Shown: positions 9,679-18,853 of the stretch, in pieces
How positions within the stretch are numbered: the stretch's first letter is position 1
How the letters are laid out: every line of letters starts with the position of its first letter
Assembly (NCBI RefSeq): GCF_000244955.1
Contig: NZ_CM001439.1
Span: 777,767 to 841,766, forward strand
Source: Saccharomonospora marina XMU15
GTDB taxonomy: Bacteria; Actinomycetota; Actinomycetes; Mycobacteriales; Pseudonocardiaceae
DNA: 64,000 nucleotides
Direction of reading: 5' to 3'
Position numbers and translations under genes: made by a program
The notes under the pieces: model-generated
What the model was told of the DNA's origin: nothing
The model's database searches: none
Seen by the model: only the letters and a program-made list of their open reading frames with translations

Positions 9679-11223
9679 GTGGCAGAAGGTCCCGTGCTCG
9701 TGCTGGACTACGGCGCGCAGTACGCACAGCTGATCGCGCGCCGCGTTCGCGAGGCACAGGTGTACTCCGAGGTCGTGCCGCACACCACGGCTGTCGCGGA
9801 CCTGCTGGAGCGCGAGCCCGCGGCGATCATACTGTCCGGCGGGCCCGCCAGCGTTTACGCCGAGGACGCGCCCAAGGTGGACGCGGCGCTGTTCGAGGCG
9901 GGCGTTCCCGTTTTCGGGATCTGCTACGGGTTCCAGGCGATGGCTCAGGCCCTCGGCGGCACGGTCGAGCACACCGGGACGCGCGAGTTCGGCCGCACCG
10001 AACTCGGCGTGAACGGTGGCGCTTTGCACGAGGAGCTGCCTGCGCGGCATCCGGTGTGGATGAGCCACGGCGACTGCGTCACCAAGGCGCCGGAGGGTTT
10101 CCAGGTCACCGCGGGCAGCGAGGGCGCACCCGTCGCGGGATTCGAGGATCTCGACCGCAGGTTGGCCGGTGTGCAGTACCACCCGGAGGTGGCGCACTCG
10201 CCGCACGGACAAGAGGTGCTGCGTCGCTTCCTGCACGAGGTCGCGGGCATCCGGCCGCACTGGACCACCGCCTCCATCGTCGACGATCAGGTGGCGCGCA
10301 TCCGCGCCCAGGTGGGTGATGGGCATGCGATCTGCGGCCTTTCCGGTGGTGTCGACTCGGCCGTAGCGGCCGCGCTGGTCCAGCGCGCGATCGGTGAGCG
10401 GCTCACCTGCGTGTTCGTGGACCACGGGCTGCTGCGCGCGGGCGAGCGCGCACAGGTCGAGCGCGACTTCGTGGCGGCGACCGGGGTCAAGCTCGTCACT
10501 GTCGACGCAAGGCAACGCTTCCTCGACGCGCTCGCAGGCGTCGTGGACCCCGAGGAGAAGCGCAAGATCATCGGTAGGGAGTTCATCCGCGTCTTCGAGC
10601 AGGCCGCACGCGACCTCAAGGCCAAGGGCGACGTCGAGTTCCTGGTGCAGGGCACGCTTTACCCGGACGTTGTCGAGTCAGGTGGCGGTACGGGGGCTTC
10701 CAACATCAAGAGCCATCACAACGTCGGCGGGCTGCCGGACGACCTGCGGTTCACGCTCGTCGAGCCGTTGCGGTCGTTGTTCAAGGACGAGGTCAGGCGT
10801 GTCGGCCTCGAGCTGGGTCTTCCGGAAACGATCGTGCACAGGCAGCCCTTCCCCGGCCCTGGACTGGGCATCCGGGTGATCGGCGAGGTCACCGCCGATC
10901 GGTTGGAGACGCTACGAGCAGCGGACGCGATCGCCCGTGAGGAACTCACCGCGGCCGGACTCGACAGCGAGATCTGGCAGTGTCCTGTCGTGCTGCTCGC
11001 CGACGTGCGCAGTGTCGGCGTGCAGGGCGACGGCCGCACCTACGGGCATCCGGTGGTGCTGCGTCCGGTCTCCAGCGAGGACGCGATGACGGCCGATTGG
11101 ACGCGGTTGCCCTACGACGTGCTCGAGCGCATCTCGACCAGGATCACCAACGAGGTCGCCGAGGTGAACCGGGTGGTGCTCGACGTGACGAGCAAGCCAC
11201 CCGGCACCATCGAGTGGGAGTGA
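9679..11223 (+). CDS. guaA: GMP synthase (glutamine-hydrolysing)
   Basis: 514 residues, full length. It converts XMP to GMP with glutamine and ATP. A class I glutamine amidotransferase domain (about 1-190) has nucleophile motif GICYGFQ and HPEVAHSP. The ATP pyrophosphatase domain has the [13 protein letters not shown]-loop, and the dimerisation domain ends [12 protein letters not shown] 9679 is set by AGGAGG at 9664-9669, 9 nt upstream; an ATG at 9637 in the same frame is less likely. It is divergent from the aldehyde dehydrogenase gene and convergent with a membrane protein gene, with a hairpin spanning both stop codons. Confidence 0.97.
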   Translation: MAEGPVLVLDYGAQYAQLIARRVREAQVYSEVVPHTTAVADLLEREPAAIILSGGPASVYAEDAPKVDAALFEAGVPVFGICYGFQAMAQALGGTVEHTGTREFGRTELGVNGGALHEELPARHPVWMSHGDCVTKAPEGFQVTAGSEGAPVAGFEDLDRRLAGVQYHPEVAHSPHGQEVLRRFLHEVAGIRPHWTTASIVDDQVARIRAQVGDGHAICGLSGGVDSAVAAALVQRAIGERLTCVFVDHGLLRAGERAQVERDFVAATGVKLVTVDARQRFLDALAGVVDPEEKRKIIGREFIRVFEQAARDLKAKGDVEFLVQGTLYPDVVESGGGTGASNIKSHHNVGGLPDDLRFTLVEPLRSLFKDEVRRVGLELGLPETIVHRQPFPGPGLGIRVIGEVTADRLETLRAADAIAREELTAAGLDSEIWQCPVVLLADVRSVGVQGDGRTYGHPVVLRPVSSEDAMTADWTRLPYDVLERISTRITNEVAEVNRVVLDVTSKPPGTIEWE

Positions 11224-11240
11224 GCCGCGAGCTCACTCCC
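11216..11240. terminator. Bidirectional terminator spanning two stop codons
   Basis: A perfect 10-bp stem (11216-11225 and 11231-11240) with loop CGCGA contains the guaA stop and the stop of the convergent gene on the minus strand. Confidence 0.8.
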
Positions 11241-11454
11241 TGCGGCCGCCTCGCATCGACGCCGCGAGCAGCAGCGTCCCTACCAGGACGGCGCCACCGG
11301 CCAGCACCCACCGCAGATCGACGTCCGGCAGCCAGGTAGCGCCGTCGGAGAGCACGTAGGCGGACACGAGCAGCGCCGCGACCCCGGACAGCAGGGTGAC
11401 GATGTCCACCCGCCTGCGCACGGGCCGGGTCCCCGTTTCGTTCGGCTCAGCCAC
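11233..11454 (-). CDS. Small two-helix membrane protein
   Basis: 73 residues with two predicted membrane helices (VTLLSGVAALLVSAYVL and WVLAGGAVLVGTLLLAA) and a basic C-terminus. Its GTG start overlaps the stop of the upstream PspC gene by 8 nt, so the two are very likely translated together. No recognised domain; probably part of the PspC envelope-stress module. The frame continues open upstream inside the PspC gene but the overlap start is the most economical. Confidence 0.65.
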   Translation of the reverse strand: MAEPNETGTRPVRRRVDIVTLLSGVAALLVSAYVLSDGATWLPDVDLRWVLAGGAVLVGTLLLAASMRGGRRE

Positions 11455-12703
11455 GACGCACCTCCACATTTCCGGCTCCGGCGACCACCTCGAGTGACAG
11501 CCGCTGGCCACCCTCGCCGTCGTCGCCGAGGTCGACACCGCTGATCGGCGCGGTACCGGCCCCGGACTGTTGCCTGCCGAGGCAGTCGACGTTGCCCACA
11601 CCGGCCTCACATTGGTAAGTGACGTCAGCGGTCGCAGGCACGATCACCGTGATGTTGCCCGCGCCGTTGCGCACCGCCGTCTCCACCAGGGTGGTGGCCT
11701 GCAGCTGCCGAAGGTCGAGCTGGATCTCGCCGGCCGTGCGTTCGTAGACCGGCAGCACCTCAGCCGCTGTGCGAGGTGCCGCGTCGAGTTCTCCGACCCC
11801 GCCGCGGAAGTCGTTCAGCGGGAGAGCGGTCAGCACCAGCCCGGCCACTGCGAGCGGAACCGCCAGCCCGGTCAGCCACTGACCGCCTCCGAGGAAGGCA
11901 CTGAGCACGAGTCCGGCCCCGACGACGCCGAGTACCAGGCCGATCACGTGGGCGGCGGTGAACCACGGCACTGCCTCGGCGACCAGCGCCGAACCCACGC
12001 CCCCCACCACGATGGCCAGCCCCAATGTGGCGAAAGCGACCTTCGAGCGGGGACGGCGGGGTCGTGGTGGCGGTGGCGCAGGTGCCGGTTCGGGCAGCTT
12101 CCAGGCAAGTGGCGCCGCGCCGAGCGGGTCCCAGGTGCCGTCCTGTGTTTGCTGTGTGCCTGCCGCCGAGCCGCCCGCCGCTGTCGCCGCGGTGTCGGCC
12201 GCTGCGTAGCCGGCGTAGTTCGAGGTCGCACCCACCGTGGGCGGTGCGGGCCGGTTGAACTGGCCGCGGCTTCTGTGCAGCAGGTACAGCGCCGTCACAA
12301 GCAGTGCCATGCCGATGAAGCCGCCACCGTCGAACCAGTCGCCCGCGAAGGCCCAGCCCGACACCGGGAACAGCAGCAGGCACAACAGCACCGCGAACGG
12401 CTTGGACACCGAACTGCGGCCCTTGCCGATCAGGCTCTCGAAGGCGGACACCTCGTCTGCCTCCGCGGGCAGGAAGAGCCAGCCGAGCAGGTACGCGGTC
12501 AGGCCGATGCCGCCGAAGACCGTGGTCGCGACCAGCGCGACGCGCACCACGACGGGGTCGATGCCGTAACGGTTGCCGATGCCCGCCGCCACCCCGGCGA
12601 GCTTGCGCCCCTGGTGGGGCCGTCTCGGCCTGCTGGCCCAGAAATCCTTCACGGTCTCTTCGAAGCCGTCCAACTGCCTCGAGGTGTTCGTCGCGGCGTT
12701 CAT
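11447..12703 (-). CDS. PspC domain membrane protein
   Basis: 418 residues. An N-terminal PspC domain (about 25-82; KLAGVAAGIGNRYGIDPVVVRVA, then GLTAYLLGWLFLPA) is followed by further membrane helices, an Ala/Pro-rich linker, more helices and a C-terminal beta-rich domain resembling the LiaF/toast-rack type (ETAVRNGAGNITVIVPATADV). PspC proteins sense or report cell-envelope stress. It is divergent from a kinase that has its own PspC domain, with a palindromic operator candidate between them. ATG 12703 is chosen since the upstream extension would run through the shared promoter. Confidence 0.85.
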   Translation of the reverse strand: MNAATNTSRQLDGFEETVKDFWASRPRRPHQGRKLAGVAAGIGNRYGIDPVVVRVALVATTVFGGIGLTAYLLGWLFLPAEADEVSAFESLIGKGRSSVSKPFAVLLCLLLFPVSGWAFAGDWFDGGGFIGMALLVTALYLLHRSRGQFNRPAPPTVGATSNYAGYAAADTAATAAGGSAAGTQQTQDGTWDPLGAAPLAWKLPEPAPAPPPPRPRRPRSKVAFATLGLAIVVGGVGSALVAEAVPWFTAAHVIGLVLGVVGAGLVLSAFLGGGQWLTGLAVPLAVAGLVLTALPLNDFRGGVGELDAAPRTAAEVLPVYERTAGEIQLDLRQLQATTLVETAVRNGAGNITVIVPATADVTYQCEAGVGNVDCLGRQQSGAGTAPISGVDLGDDGEGGQRLSLEVVAGAGNVEVRRG

Positions 12704-12787
12704 GCTCTCGAGGATGCGCTCGCCCTTGCCACTTCCACATCCGGGAATCCCCTGAACTTGCCCGCCGCCGGCCAGGGTGGGGGTCGA

Positions 12788-12805
12788 ATCAGGGACTTCC
12801 CTGAT
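12788..12805. promoter_or_regulatory. Palindromic operator candidate in divergent PspC promoter region
   Basis: ATCAGGGA-CT-TCCCTGAT is a perfect 8-bp inverted repeat. A TATGCT -10 candidate lies at 12817-12822, ending 9 nt before the kinase ATG; the palindrome would cover its -35 region. The LuxR-type response regulator encoded at 14199 is the natural candidate to bind it (inference). Confidence 0.5.
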
Positions 12806-12831
12806 GAAACACCTCCTATGCTGGTGTGACC

Positions 12832-14202
12832 ATGGATGACGTGCAGGAACATGCCACCGAGGAGCGCACGGCGAACGAGGCCGCGCGCCCGGTGCCCGCC
12901 GCGAGCAGGTCGCAGCTCGGCATTCAGGTGGCGGCCTCACCCAGCGGCCCGCCGAAGCTGTATCGGCGCCGTACCGGTCGGGCACTCGCGGGCGTAGCGG
13001 GCGGCCTGGCCGACCACCTCGGCGTCAAGGTGCTGTGGGTACGGGCGACCTTCGCCGTGTTGGCTGCCTTCGGCGGTGTCGGGCTGCTTGCCTACGGGCT
13101 GTTGTGGGCGTTCGTGCCGCAGCAGTCCAGGGACGAGCCACCGACCGTGGAATCGGCGAAGGAGCGCCAGCAGGCGTACGGGCTGCTCGCGCTGGGCATC
13201 GGGCTCACCGTCGCGGGTGGTGCGATCACCGGCATGCTCAGCGGCTGGGTGGGCCTGCCGGTGGCGGTCGCGCTCGTCGGCGCGGCCGTGGTGTGGCGAG
13301 AGGCCGACGAGTCCCAGCGGCGCCGCTGGCGTGACGGGGCCCGCAGCGGTGTGGCCGGTGCCGTCCTCGGCGGTCGGGGCTGGTCGGCAGCCGTTCGGGT
13401 GCTCTCCGGTGTCGCGCTCGTGATGACCGGTATCGGCGTTGTCGTGCTGCGGGGCAGCAGCTTCGACCAGGTGCAGTTCGCGCTCATCTCGGTGTTGGCC
13501 ACGCTGGTCGGCGTCGCCGTGCTGACCATCCCGTTCTGGTTGCGGCTGGTTCGCGATCTCGGTGAGGAACGGCGTGCCCGCATCCGCACCGAGGAGCGCG
13601 CCGAGATCGCGGCGCACCTGCACGATTCGGTGCTGCAGACGCTGGCACTGATCCAGAAACAGTCTGAGTCCCCGCGTGAGGTCGCCCGGCTGGCGAGGGG
13701 GCAGGAACGCCAGTTGCGGACCTGGCTGTACGGGCCCTCCGGATACGGCGCCCCCAAGCAACCGGACGGCGACGGCCACGGCACACCGGCAACGCTGTCG
13801 GAGGCCATCGCAGGAGTATGCGGACAGGTGGAGGACACTTTCGCGATCTCGGTCGAGCAGGTGGTCGTGGGGGAGGCCGAACTCGACGAGTCGCTTGCGG
13901 CGCTGGTGCACGCGGCGCGCGAGTCGATCGTGAACGCCGCCAAGCACGCCGGTGTGGAAGAAGTCAGCGTGTACGCGGAGGTGGAGCCCACTTCGGTGAC
14001 GGTGTTCGTGCGTGACCGGGGCAAGGGGTTCGATCCCGACGCGGTGCCGGAGGACCGGCACGGGCTCAGCGACTCCATCAGGGGCAGGATGGAGCGCAAC
14101 GGCGGCTCGTGCAGGCTGCGCACGGCACCGGGGGAAGGTACCGAGATACAGCTGGCGATGCCGCGCAAGGCCATGGCCAAGACCACTCAGGGGGCGACGT
14201 GA
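12832..14202 (+). CDS. PspC-domain sensor histidine kinase
   Basis: 456 residues. An N-terminal PspC domain (about 40-97), about five more membrane helices, then a NarL-type dimerisation box with phosphoacceptor His264 in HLHDSVLQTL. The ATPase domain has RESIVNAAKHAG, RDRGKGFDP and HGLSDSIRGRM. It should phosphorylate the response regulator encoded next, with which it overlaps by GTGA. The ATG lies 9 nt after a TATGCT -10 element, so the mRNA is nearly leaderless; a GTG 6 nt upstream is possible. Domain order matches actinobacterial PspC/ATP-binding kinases. Confidence 0.9.
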   Translation: MDDVQEHATEERTANEAARPVPAASRSQLGIQVAASPSGPPKLYRRRTGRALAGVAGGLADHLGVKVLWVRATFAVLAAFGGVGLLAYGLLWAFVPQQSRDEPPTVESAKERQQAYGLLALGIGLTVAGGAITGMLSGWVGLPVAVALVGAAVVWREADESQRRRWRDGARSGVAGAVLGGRGWSAAVRVLSGVALVMTGIGVVVLRGSSFDQVQFALISVLATLVGVAVLTIPFWLRLVRDLGEERRARIRTEERAEIAAHLHDSVLQTLALIQKQSESPREVARLARGQERQLRTWLYGPSGYGAPKQPDGDGHGTPATLSEAIAGVCGQVEDTFAISVEQVVVGEAELDESLAALVHAARESIVNAAKHAGVEEVSVYAEVEPTSVTVFVRDRGKGFDPDAVPEDRHGLSDSIRGRMERNGGSCRLRTAPGEGTEIQLAMPRKAMAKTTQGAT

Positions 14203-14873
14203 CGGAAGACAAGCACACGCGGGGACCGGTGACGGTGTTCCTCGTGGACGACCACGCGCTGTTTCGCGCGGGGGCGCGCACCGAACTGGAATCGATCACC
14301 GACGAGGTTCGGGTGGTCGGTGAGGCCGGTTCGGTGGCCGAGGCGGTGGCCGGTATCGCGCGGGCCCGGCCGCAGGTGGTGCTGCTCGACGTGCACATGC
14401 CCGACGGAGGCGGCGCCGAGGTGTTGCGGCGGGTGCGACCCGAACAGCCGGATGTGGTGTTCCTTGCGCTGTCGGTCTCCGACGCCGCCGAGGACGTGAT
14501 CGCGGTGATCAGGGCAGGAGCTCGGGGCTACGTCACCAAGACGATCTCTTCGCGGGAACTGGTGCGGGCGGTGGTGCGCGTCGCCGACGGCGACGCCGTG
14601 TTCTCGCCGCGGCTGGCGGGCTTCGTCCTCGACGCCTTCGCCGACCGGCCGGGCGCGGAGCCGATCAGCGATCCCGACCTCGACCTGCTCACTCCGAGAG
14701 AGCGTGACGTGCTTCGGCTGCTCGCCCGGGGCTACGCCTACAAGGAGATCGCCTCGGAGTTGTTCATCTCGGTGAAGACCGTGGAGACGCACGTGTCGAG
14801 CGTGCTGCGCAAGACACAGCTTTCGAACCGCTACGAGTTGTCCCGCTGGGCCTCCGACCGCCGCCTGGTCTAG
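14199..14873 (+). CDS. LuxR/NarL-family response regulator
   Basis: 224 residues. The receiver domain is complete (Asp17-Asp18, phosphoacceptor Asp64 in VLLDVHMPDG, Lys in GYVTKTIS) and a LuxR helix-turn-helix occupies about 160-220 (LTPRERDVLRLLARG, then VKTVETHVSSVLRKTQ). GTG 14199 overlaps the kinase stop by 4 nt with GGGGGCGA upstream. It is the cognate partner of the PspC kinase and a likely regulator of both divergent units. Confidence 0.92.
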   Translation: MTEDKHTRGPVTVFLVDDHALFRAGARTELESITDEVRVVGEAGSVAEAVAGIARARPQVVLLDVHMPDGGGAEVLRRVRPEQPDVVFLALSVSDAAEDVIAVIRAGARGYVTKTISSRELVRAVVRVADGDAVFSPRLAGFVLDAFADRPGAEPISDPDLDLLTPRERDVLRLLARGYAYKEIASELFISVKTVETHVSSVLRKTQLSNRYELSRWASDRRLV

Positions 14874-14895
14874 TGGGGCGGTCGCCGCGGTGGCC

Positions 14896-15852
14896 TCACA
14901 TCACGGCGAACAGCAGCGCGAACGCTGCCGCGACGACCAGTGCCGCCAGGCTCCACGTCCACGATCGCGGGAGTGAACTCAGCCGCCCCCTCCTCGGTGC
15001 GGCGGTGGTGGTGGGGCCTGCCTGCGCGGGAATCCGAGGCGGCCGTGGCAGCAGCGGAACGGTCGGCATGGCGGGCGCGGTCGGAGGTACGAACCCGTTC
15101 TGCTGGCCTTTGCTGATCGCCTGCAGTGCCTTGATCGTGTCGGTCAGGATCGGGCGCAGGTCGGGGTCGGTGCGTAGCAGTTTGAGCAGTGCACCGGTGA
15201 GTGGCCCGGTCCGCCGGGGTACCACCGGCTCGCCGGTGCCGTCCGGCCCGAAGGGTGGCGTGCCTTCCACGGCGGTGAACAGCGTCGCCCCGAGGGAGTA
15301 GGCGTCGGAGGCCGCAGTGGCGGGTTCCCCGTTGGCGACCTCGGGTGCGCGAAAGGCCGGGTCCGCCGATGGCAGCGAGAAGCCGAAATCGGTGATCTTG
15401 ACGCCGCCGTCGTCGGCGAGCAGGACGTTGCCGGGCTCGACCGCCGAGTGGGGCACTCCGGCGGCGTGTGCGGCCGACAGCGCCGAGGCGAGAGCCACAC
15501 CGAGATACGCGGCCTGTCCCGGGGTCAGCTCGCCGTGCTCGGCAAGGAAGTCGGCCATGTTGCGGGAAGGGACGTATTCCATGACCAGCCAGACGTCGCC
15601 GTTGTCTGAGAAGGCGTCGTAGACGGCGACAGCGCTCGGGTGGGTGACCTTCGTGGCTCGCTGCCCTTCCCGCAGCGCGAGCTGTTTGGCTTGCTCCGGG
15701 TCACGGTCGGGCGGCAGGTAGAGGGTCTTGGCCGCGACGGTGCGGTACAGCATCGTGTCGAACGCCAGCCACACGATCCCGGCACGGCCGCGACCGATGG
15801 GTTGGTCCAACCTGTACCGTCCGCCGACGAGAGTGCCTTCCGTTCCCTTCAC
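14896..15852 (-). CDS. Membrane-anchored Ser/Thr pseudokinase
   Basis: 318 residues with the Hanks-type fold: glycine loop region IGRGRAG, Lys42 in VAAK, MEYVPSRN hinge, DFG at 155-157. The catalytic loop reads HSAVEPGN instead of HRDxKPxN, so the catalytic Asp is Ala137 and the following Lys is Glu139. The activation segment is very short (DFGFSLPSADPAFRAPE). A Pro-rich linker leads to one C-terminal membrane helix (WSLAALVVAAAFALLFAVM) with almost nothing outside. It follows the active kinase gene by 57 nt and is probably co-transcribed. Phosphotransfer is not expected; ATP binding may persist. GTG 15852 has AAGGGG just upstream. Confidence 0.8.
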   Translation of the reverse strand: MKGTEGTLVGGRYRLDQPIGRGRAGIVWLAFDTMLYRTVAAKTLYLPPDRDPEQAKQLALREGQRATKVTHPSAVAVYDAFSDNGDVWLVMEYVPSRNMADFLAEHGELTPGQAAYLGVALASALSAAHAAGVPHSAVEPGNVLLADDGGVKITDFGFSLPSADPAFRAPEVANGEPATAASDAYSLGATLFTAVEGTPPFGPDGTGEPVVPRRTGPLTGALLKLLRTDPDLRPILTDTIKALQAISKGQQNGFVPPTAPAMPTVPLLPRPPRIPAQAGPTTTAAPRRGRLSSLPRSWTWSLAALVVAAAFALLFAVM

Positions 15853-15909
15853 GCCACCCCTTGTACCGCCACACGGGTCAAACAAACATCAATCGCGTGT
15901 GTCGTCCAC

Positions 15910-17574
15910 CTAAGAAGTGGTGGATGTTGGCGACGACGTTTCCGTCGTCGTCGAAGTCGGCTCCACAGGAGGGGTCGACGTGGTCGTCGATGTCTCCTCG
16001 GTCGGCTCGGCCGTCGTCTCCGGCGGCGGTGGCGGCTCGGGCTGCGGCGTGTACTCCTCGACGGAGGTCTCGGTTTCCACGGTCTCCACCGGCTCTTGCG
16101 AAGTGGTCGTGGTGGGTCGCGGAGTCGGGGAGGACATCTGCGAGGTCGTCGCTACCGGACGCTGTGGAGGGTCTTCCTGTTCGGCGTCGCTGCCTCCGGG
16201 ACTGCCGAAAACCCAGAAGGCGAACGCCGCCATCCCGACGACCACCACGCTGCCGATGGCGGCCGGTATCTTCCAATTGCCCTGTTGCTGGTCGTCCGCC
16301 GGGTCGCCGTAAGGCTCGTAGCGCTCGTCGTAGTGCGCGTCGTCGGTGCCTTCGTAGCTGCCGTAGCCGTCGTAGTCGCCGTACTCGTCGCGACCGTAGC
16401 CACGGTAGACGCCGTAGTCGGCGGTGTCGTCGAGATCCCCGTAGGGCACCGCACGGGTACGGTCTGGTGCTGCCGTTCCTGGGTAGCCGTCGTAGGGCTC
16501 GGTGGGGTAACCCTGCCCCGGGTAACCAGCGGCGTAGTGCCCGGCGGCCGGCCCCTCGGCACCGTACGGGCCGTTCGCGCCCTCCCCGAGATTTCCGGAG
16601 TGGGCGGTCGGCATCGCGTCGTCGTTGGCGGCGGCGGCGCCGAGCGCACCGCCGATCGCTCCCGCGCCCGCCGCACCGAGCACGGCGGTGCTGCCGGGGC
16701 CGGACGACTGCAACCGCGTCGGGTCGTCGGTGCCTCCACCGATCGGGGTCTCGCCTCGGGCGACAGCCGAGAGCAGTTCCTCGCATTCCTGCGCCGTCGG
16801 CCGGTGCCGGGTGTCCGGGTGCAGCATCACGGCGAGCACGCTCGCGAGTGGGCCCGACTGCCGTGGTGGGTTGATCTGCCCAGCGGCGACCGCGTGCAGC
16901 AAGCTGAGGGTGTTCTCACTCAGGCCGAACGGTGGCTGCCCCTCGGTGGCTGCGTAGAGGGTGGAGCCCAGCGAGAAGATGTCCGACTCCGGGCCGGGAT
17001 TGCCCCCGATCGCCACCTCCGGTGCGAGGTAGGCGGGGGTGCCCGCGATCATTCCCGTCTTGGTGACGGTGACGTCGTCCTTCGCTCGCGAGATGCCGAA
17101 GTCGGTGATCTTCACGAGTCCGCTGCCGGTGAGCAGGATGTTGCCCGGCTTGATGTCTCTGTGGACGATGCCGACCGCGTGAGCTTCCTTCAAGGCCGCG
17201 GCGATCTGCGCGCCGATCTTCGCCACCTCGAGCGGCGGAAGGGTCGTTCGCTGCCGCAGTTCCTCGGCGAGGCTCGTCGACGCGAGGTATTCCATGATCA
17301 GGCACGGCTGGCCGTTGTCGTCGGTGACGACGTCGAACACCGTGATGGCGTTCGGGTGATGCAGCCGCGCGGCGATCCTGCCCTCGCGCATGGTCCGCTG
17401 CCGCGCGTCCTCCGCCTCGTGCTCGTCGAGACCTGGCTGCAGCAACAGTTGCTTGATCGCGACCGTGCGGTGCAGCACCTCGTCGTGCGCCTGCCAGACG
17501 GCGCCCATGGCACCGGTCCCGATCCGCTTGATCACGCGGTAGCGGCCGGCGACCAGGCGACCCTCGTCGCTCAC
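15910..17574 (-). CDS. Transmembrane Ser/Thr protein kinase (PknB-like)
   Basis: 554 residues. The N-terminal catalytic domain (about 10-270) has GTGAMGAVW, VAIK, HRDIKPGN, DFGISRAK and APE, all intact. A long Gly/Tyr/Asp-rich linker follows, with repeats such as GYPGQGYPTEPYDGYPG, then one membrane helix (about 445-465) and a Thr/Pro/Glu-rich outer tail with no PASTA repeats. GTG 17574 has GGAGGT 4 nt upstream. Targets are unknown; the adjacent pseudokinase and the two membrane NTF2-like proteins upstream on the same strand are plausible partners. Confidence 0.9.
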   Translation of the reverse strand: MSDEGRLVAGRYRVIKRIGTGAMGAVWQAHDEVLHRTVAIKQLLLQPGLDEHEAEDARQRTMREGRIAARLHHPNAITVFDVVTDDNGQPCLIMEYLASTSLAEELRQRTTLPPLEVAKIGAQIAAALKEAHAVGIVHRDIKPGNILLTGSGLVKITDFGISRAKDDVTVTKTGMIAGTPAYLAPEVAIGGNPGPESDIFSLGSTLYAATEGQPPFGLSENTLSLLHAVAAGQINPPRQSGPLASVLAVMLHPDTRHRPTAQECEELLSAVARGETPIGGGTDDPTRLQSSGPGSTAVLGAAGAGAIGGALGAAAANDDAMPTAHSGNLGEGANGPYGAEGPAAGHYAAGYPGQGYPTEPYDGYPGTAAPDRTRAVPYGDLDDTADYGVYRGYGRDEYGDYDGYGSYEGTDDAHYDERYEPYGDPADDQQQGNWKIPAAIGSVVVVGMAAFAFWVFGSPGGSDAEQEDPPQRPVATTSQMSSPTPRPTTTTSQEPVETVETETSVEEYTPQPEPPPPPETTAEPTEETSTTTSTPPVEPTSTTTETSSPTSTTS

Positions 17575-17724
17575 GCGACCTCCTTCGGGCTCGCACATAC
17601 CGGTGGTTCGTGTGCCGGCTTACCGAGACCGACCCGTGACAGATTAGGCCGCTCACTCTGTGCACACACGGGCGGCACTCTCGGGGATGGCTGCCAGACC
17701 CGATCGGTGCCTACTGTAACGGGT

Positions 17725-18615
17725 TCACTTCGTCTTGACCGAGACGAGGGTCGCGTCGTTGATCAGAAGTCGTGGTCCGCTGGTGAATCGGAGCAGCTGG
17801 GTCAGGCGTAGCGGCGTGCCGTCGGCGGGCACCATCGTTACCACGGCCCGCACCGTGCCGTCGGCAGCGTGCCGGACATCGTCCAGCCGGATCGATCGCA
17901 TCGAGCGCCAGGCACGGACCAGGTGGTCGTCGTGTTCGCCTGCGAGCGCGGGGCCGAGCAGGCGCAGCGCTTCGGTCGGTTCGGAGGCAGCCAGCTGGTA
18001 GAAGTCACGGACCGCGTCGAGTTCGTCGGTCTGCGTATCCATCGCGGTGGCGGCCGATTTGCCCGCCTCACCCTGCCCCGGGTCGGGGGCGTTACCGACC
18101 GCAGGCGAACCCTCGACCGCGTCGGCTTCGGTGGCGGGTTCTTTCGGGCCCGCCGCCTCAACGGACGGCTCGCGCCGGGTCTCCATCTCCGTCTCCGCGC
18201 GGCCCGCAGGCAACGCGAAACCGCCGAGTGCGGCAGCACCCGTGATGGCGGGCGGTCTTGAGTTCTCCGCGCCGTGGCGCTCGCCCGACTCGGAGAGCGA
18301 GGCCGCGATGTAGAGCGAAGCCAGCAGCAGGGCCGTCGCCACGAACAAGGCGATGAGCTTGGCGCGCCGCGCGAACTTGCTCTCGGGCTCGCGCGGTTGT
18401 TCGTTGTCGGCGCGATCGGGCCTGCGGATCGGCGGCGGCAGGTACCTTCGGGGCTCGCTCGCCTGCTCGCCATCTACGCCATCTACGCCGCCGCGAGCGG
18501 ACTCGCGGTCCATCGCGTCGTCGACCTCGTCGATGACGACGGTCTGTTGCTGTCCTGGTTGACGTGGCACACGTCGGTCGTGCACTGCTCGCCCTCGTCC
18601 GTCTCGCCTGAACAT
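17725..18615 (-). CDS. Single-pass membrane protein with C-terminal NTF2-like domain
   Basis: 296 residues. A charged, disordered cytoplasmic N-terminus (about 1-85) is followed by one membrane helix (LIALFVATALLLASLYIAA), a low-complexity Glu/Ala-rich stretch, and a C-terminal domain of about 95 residues (VRDFYQLAASEPTEALRLLG... to the end) that looks NTF2-like. ATG 18615 is chosen; upstream in-frame codons lack support. It lies upstream of the kinase gene on the same strand (150-nt gap). The architecture repeats in the next gene upstream. Function unknown; outer sensor or ligand-binding role is inference. Confidence 0.7.
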   Translation of the reverse strand: MFRRDGRGRAVHDRRVPRQPGQQQTVVIDEVDDAMDRESARGGVDGVDGEQASEPRRYLPPPIRRPDRADNEQPREPESKFARRAKLIALFVATALLLASLYIAASLSESGERHGAENSRPPAITGAAALGGFALPAGRAETEMETRREPSVEAAGPKEPATEADAVEGSPAVGNAPDPGQGEAGKSAATAMDTQTDELDAVRDFYQLAASEPTEALRLLGPALAGEHDDHLVRAWRSMRSIRLDDVRHAADGTVRAVVTMVPADGTPLRLTQLLRFTSGPRLLINDATLVSVKTK

Positions 18616-18796
18616 GTTGTCTCGTGGACTCTTCGTGCGGACCCCTGGACGACAGGTAATCGCGTCCGGCGGCTTCGCGCCAGATCTCGGTGCGGCACGG
18701 TCGGTGGAAAGTCGCCGCCATACGGTGAACGGCAAAGGTTGTCACCCGTTCGGAGCAACTTTACGCCGCTCACCGCTTCGCACGTGCAGCGGAATG

Positions 18797-18818
18797 TGCG
18801 GATGATGCTGCATCCGCA
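18797..18818 (-). terminator. Hairpin downstream of the 18854-20143 gene
   Basis: TGCGGATG (18797-18804) and CATCCGCA (18811-18818) form an 8-bp stem with a 6-nt loop, 36 nt past the stop of the minus-strand gene. The rest of the interval 18616-18853 shows no further gene. Confidence 0.5.
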
Positions 18819-18853
18819 GGTGAATCAGTGCAGGTCAGGGCACCGCGTGCTGG

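Noticed and set aside
15640-17811. 723-codon frame on the plus strand opposite the two kinase genes
   Set aside because: Antisense shadow caused by strong third-position GC bias; Arg/Gly/Val repeats and no domain.
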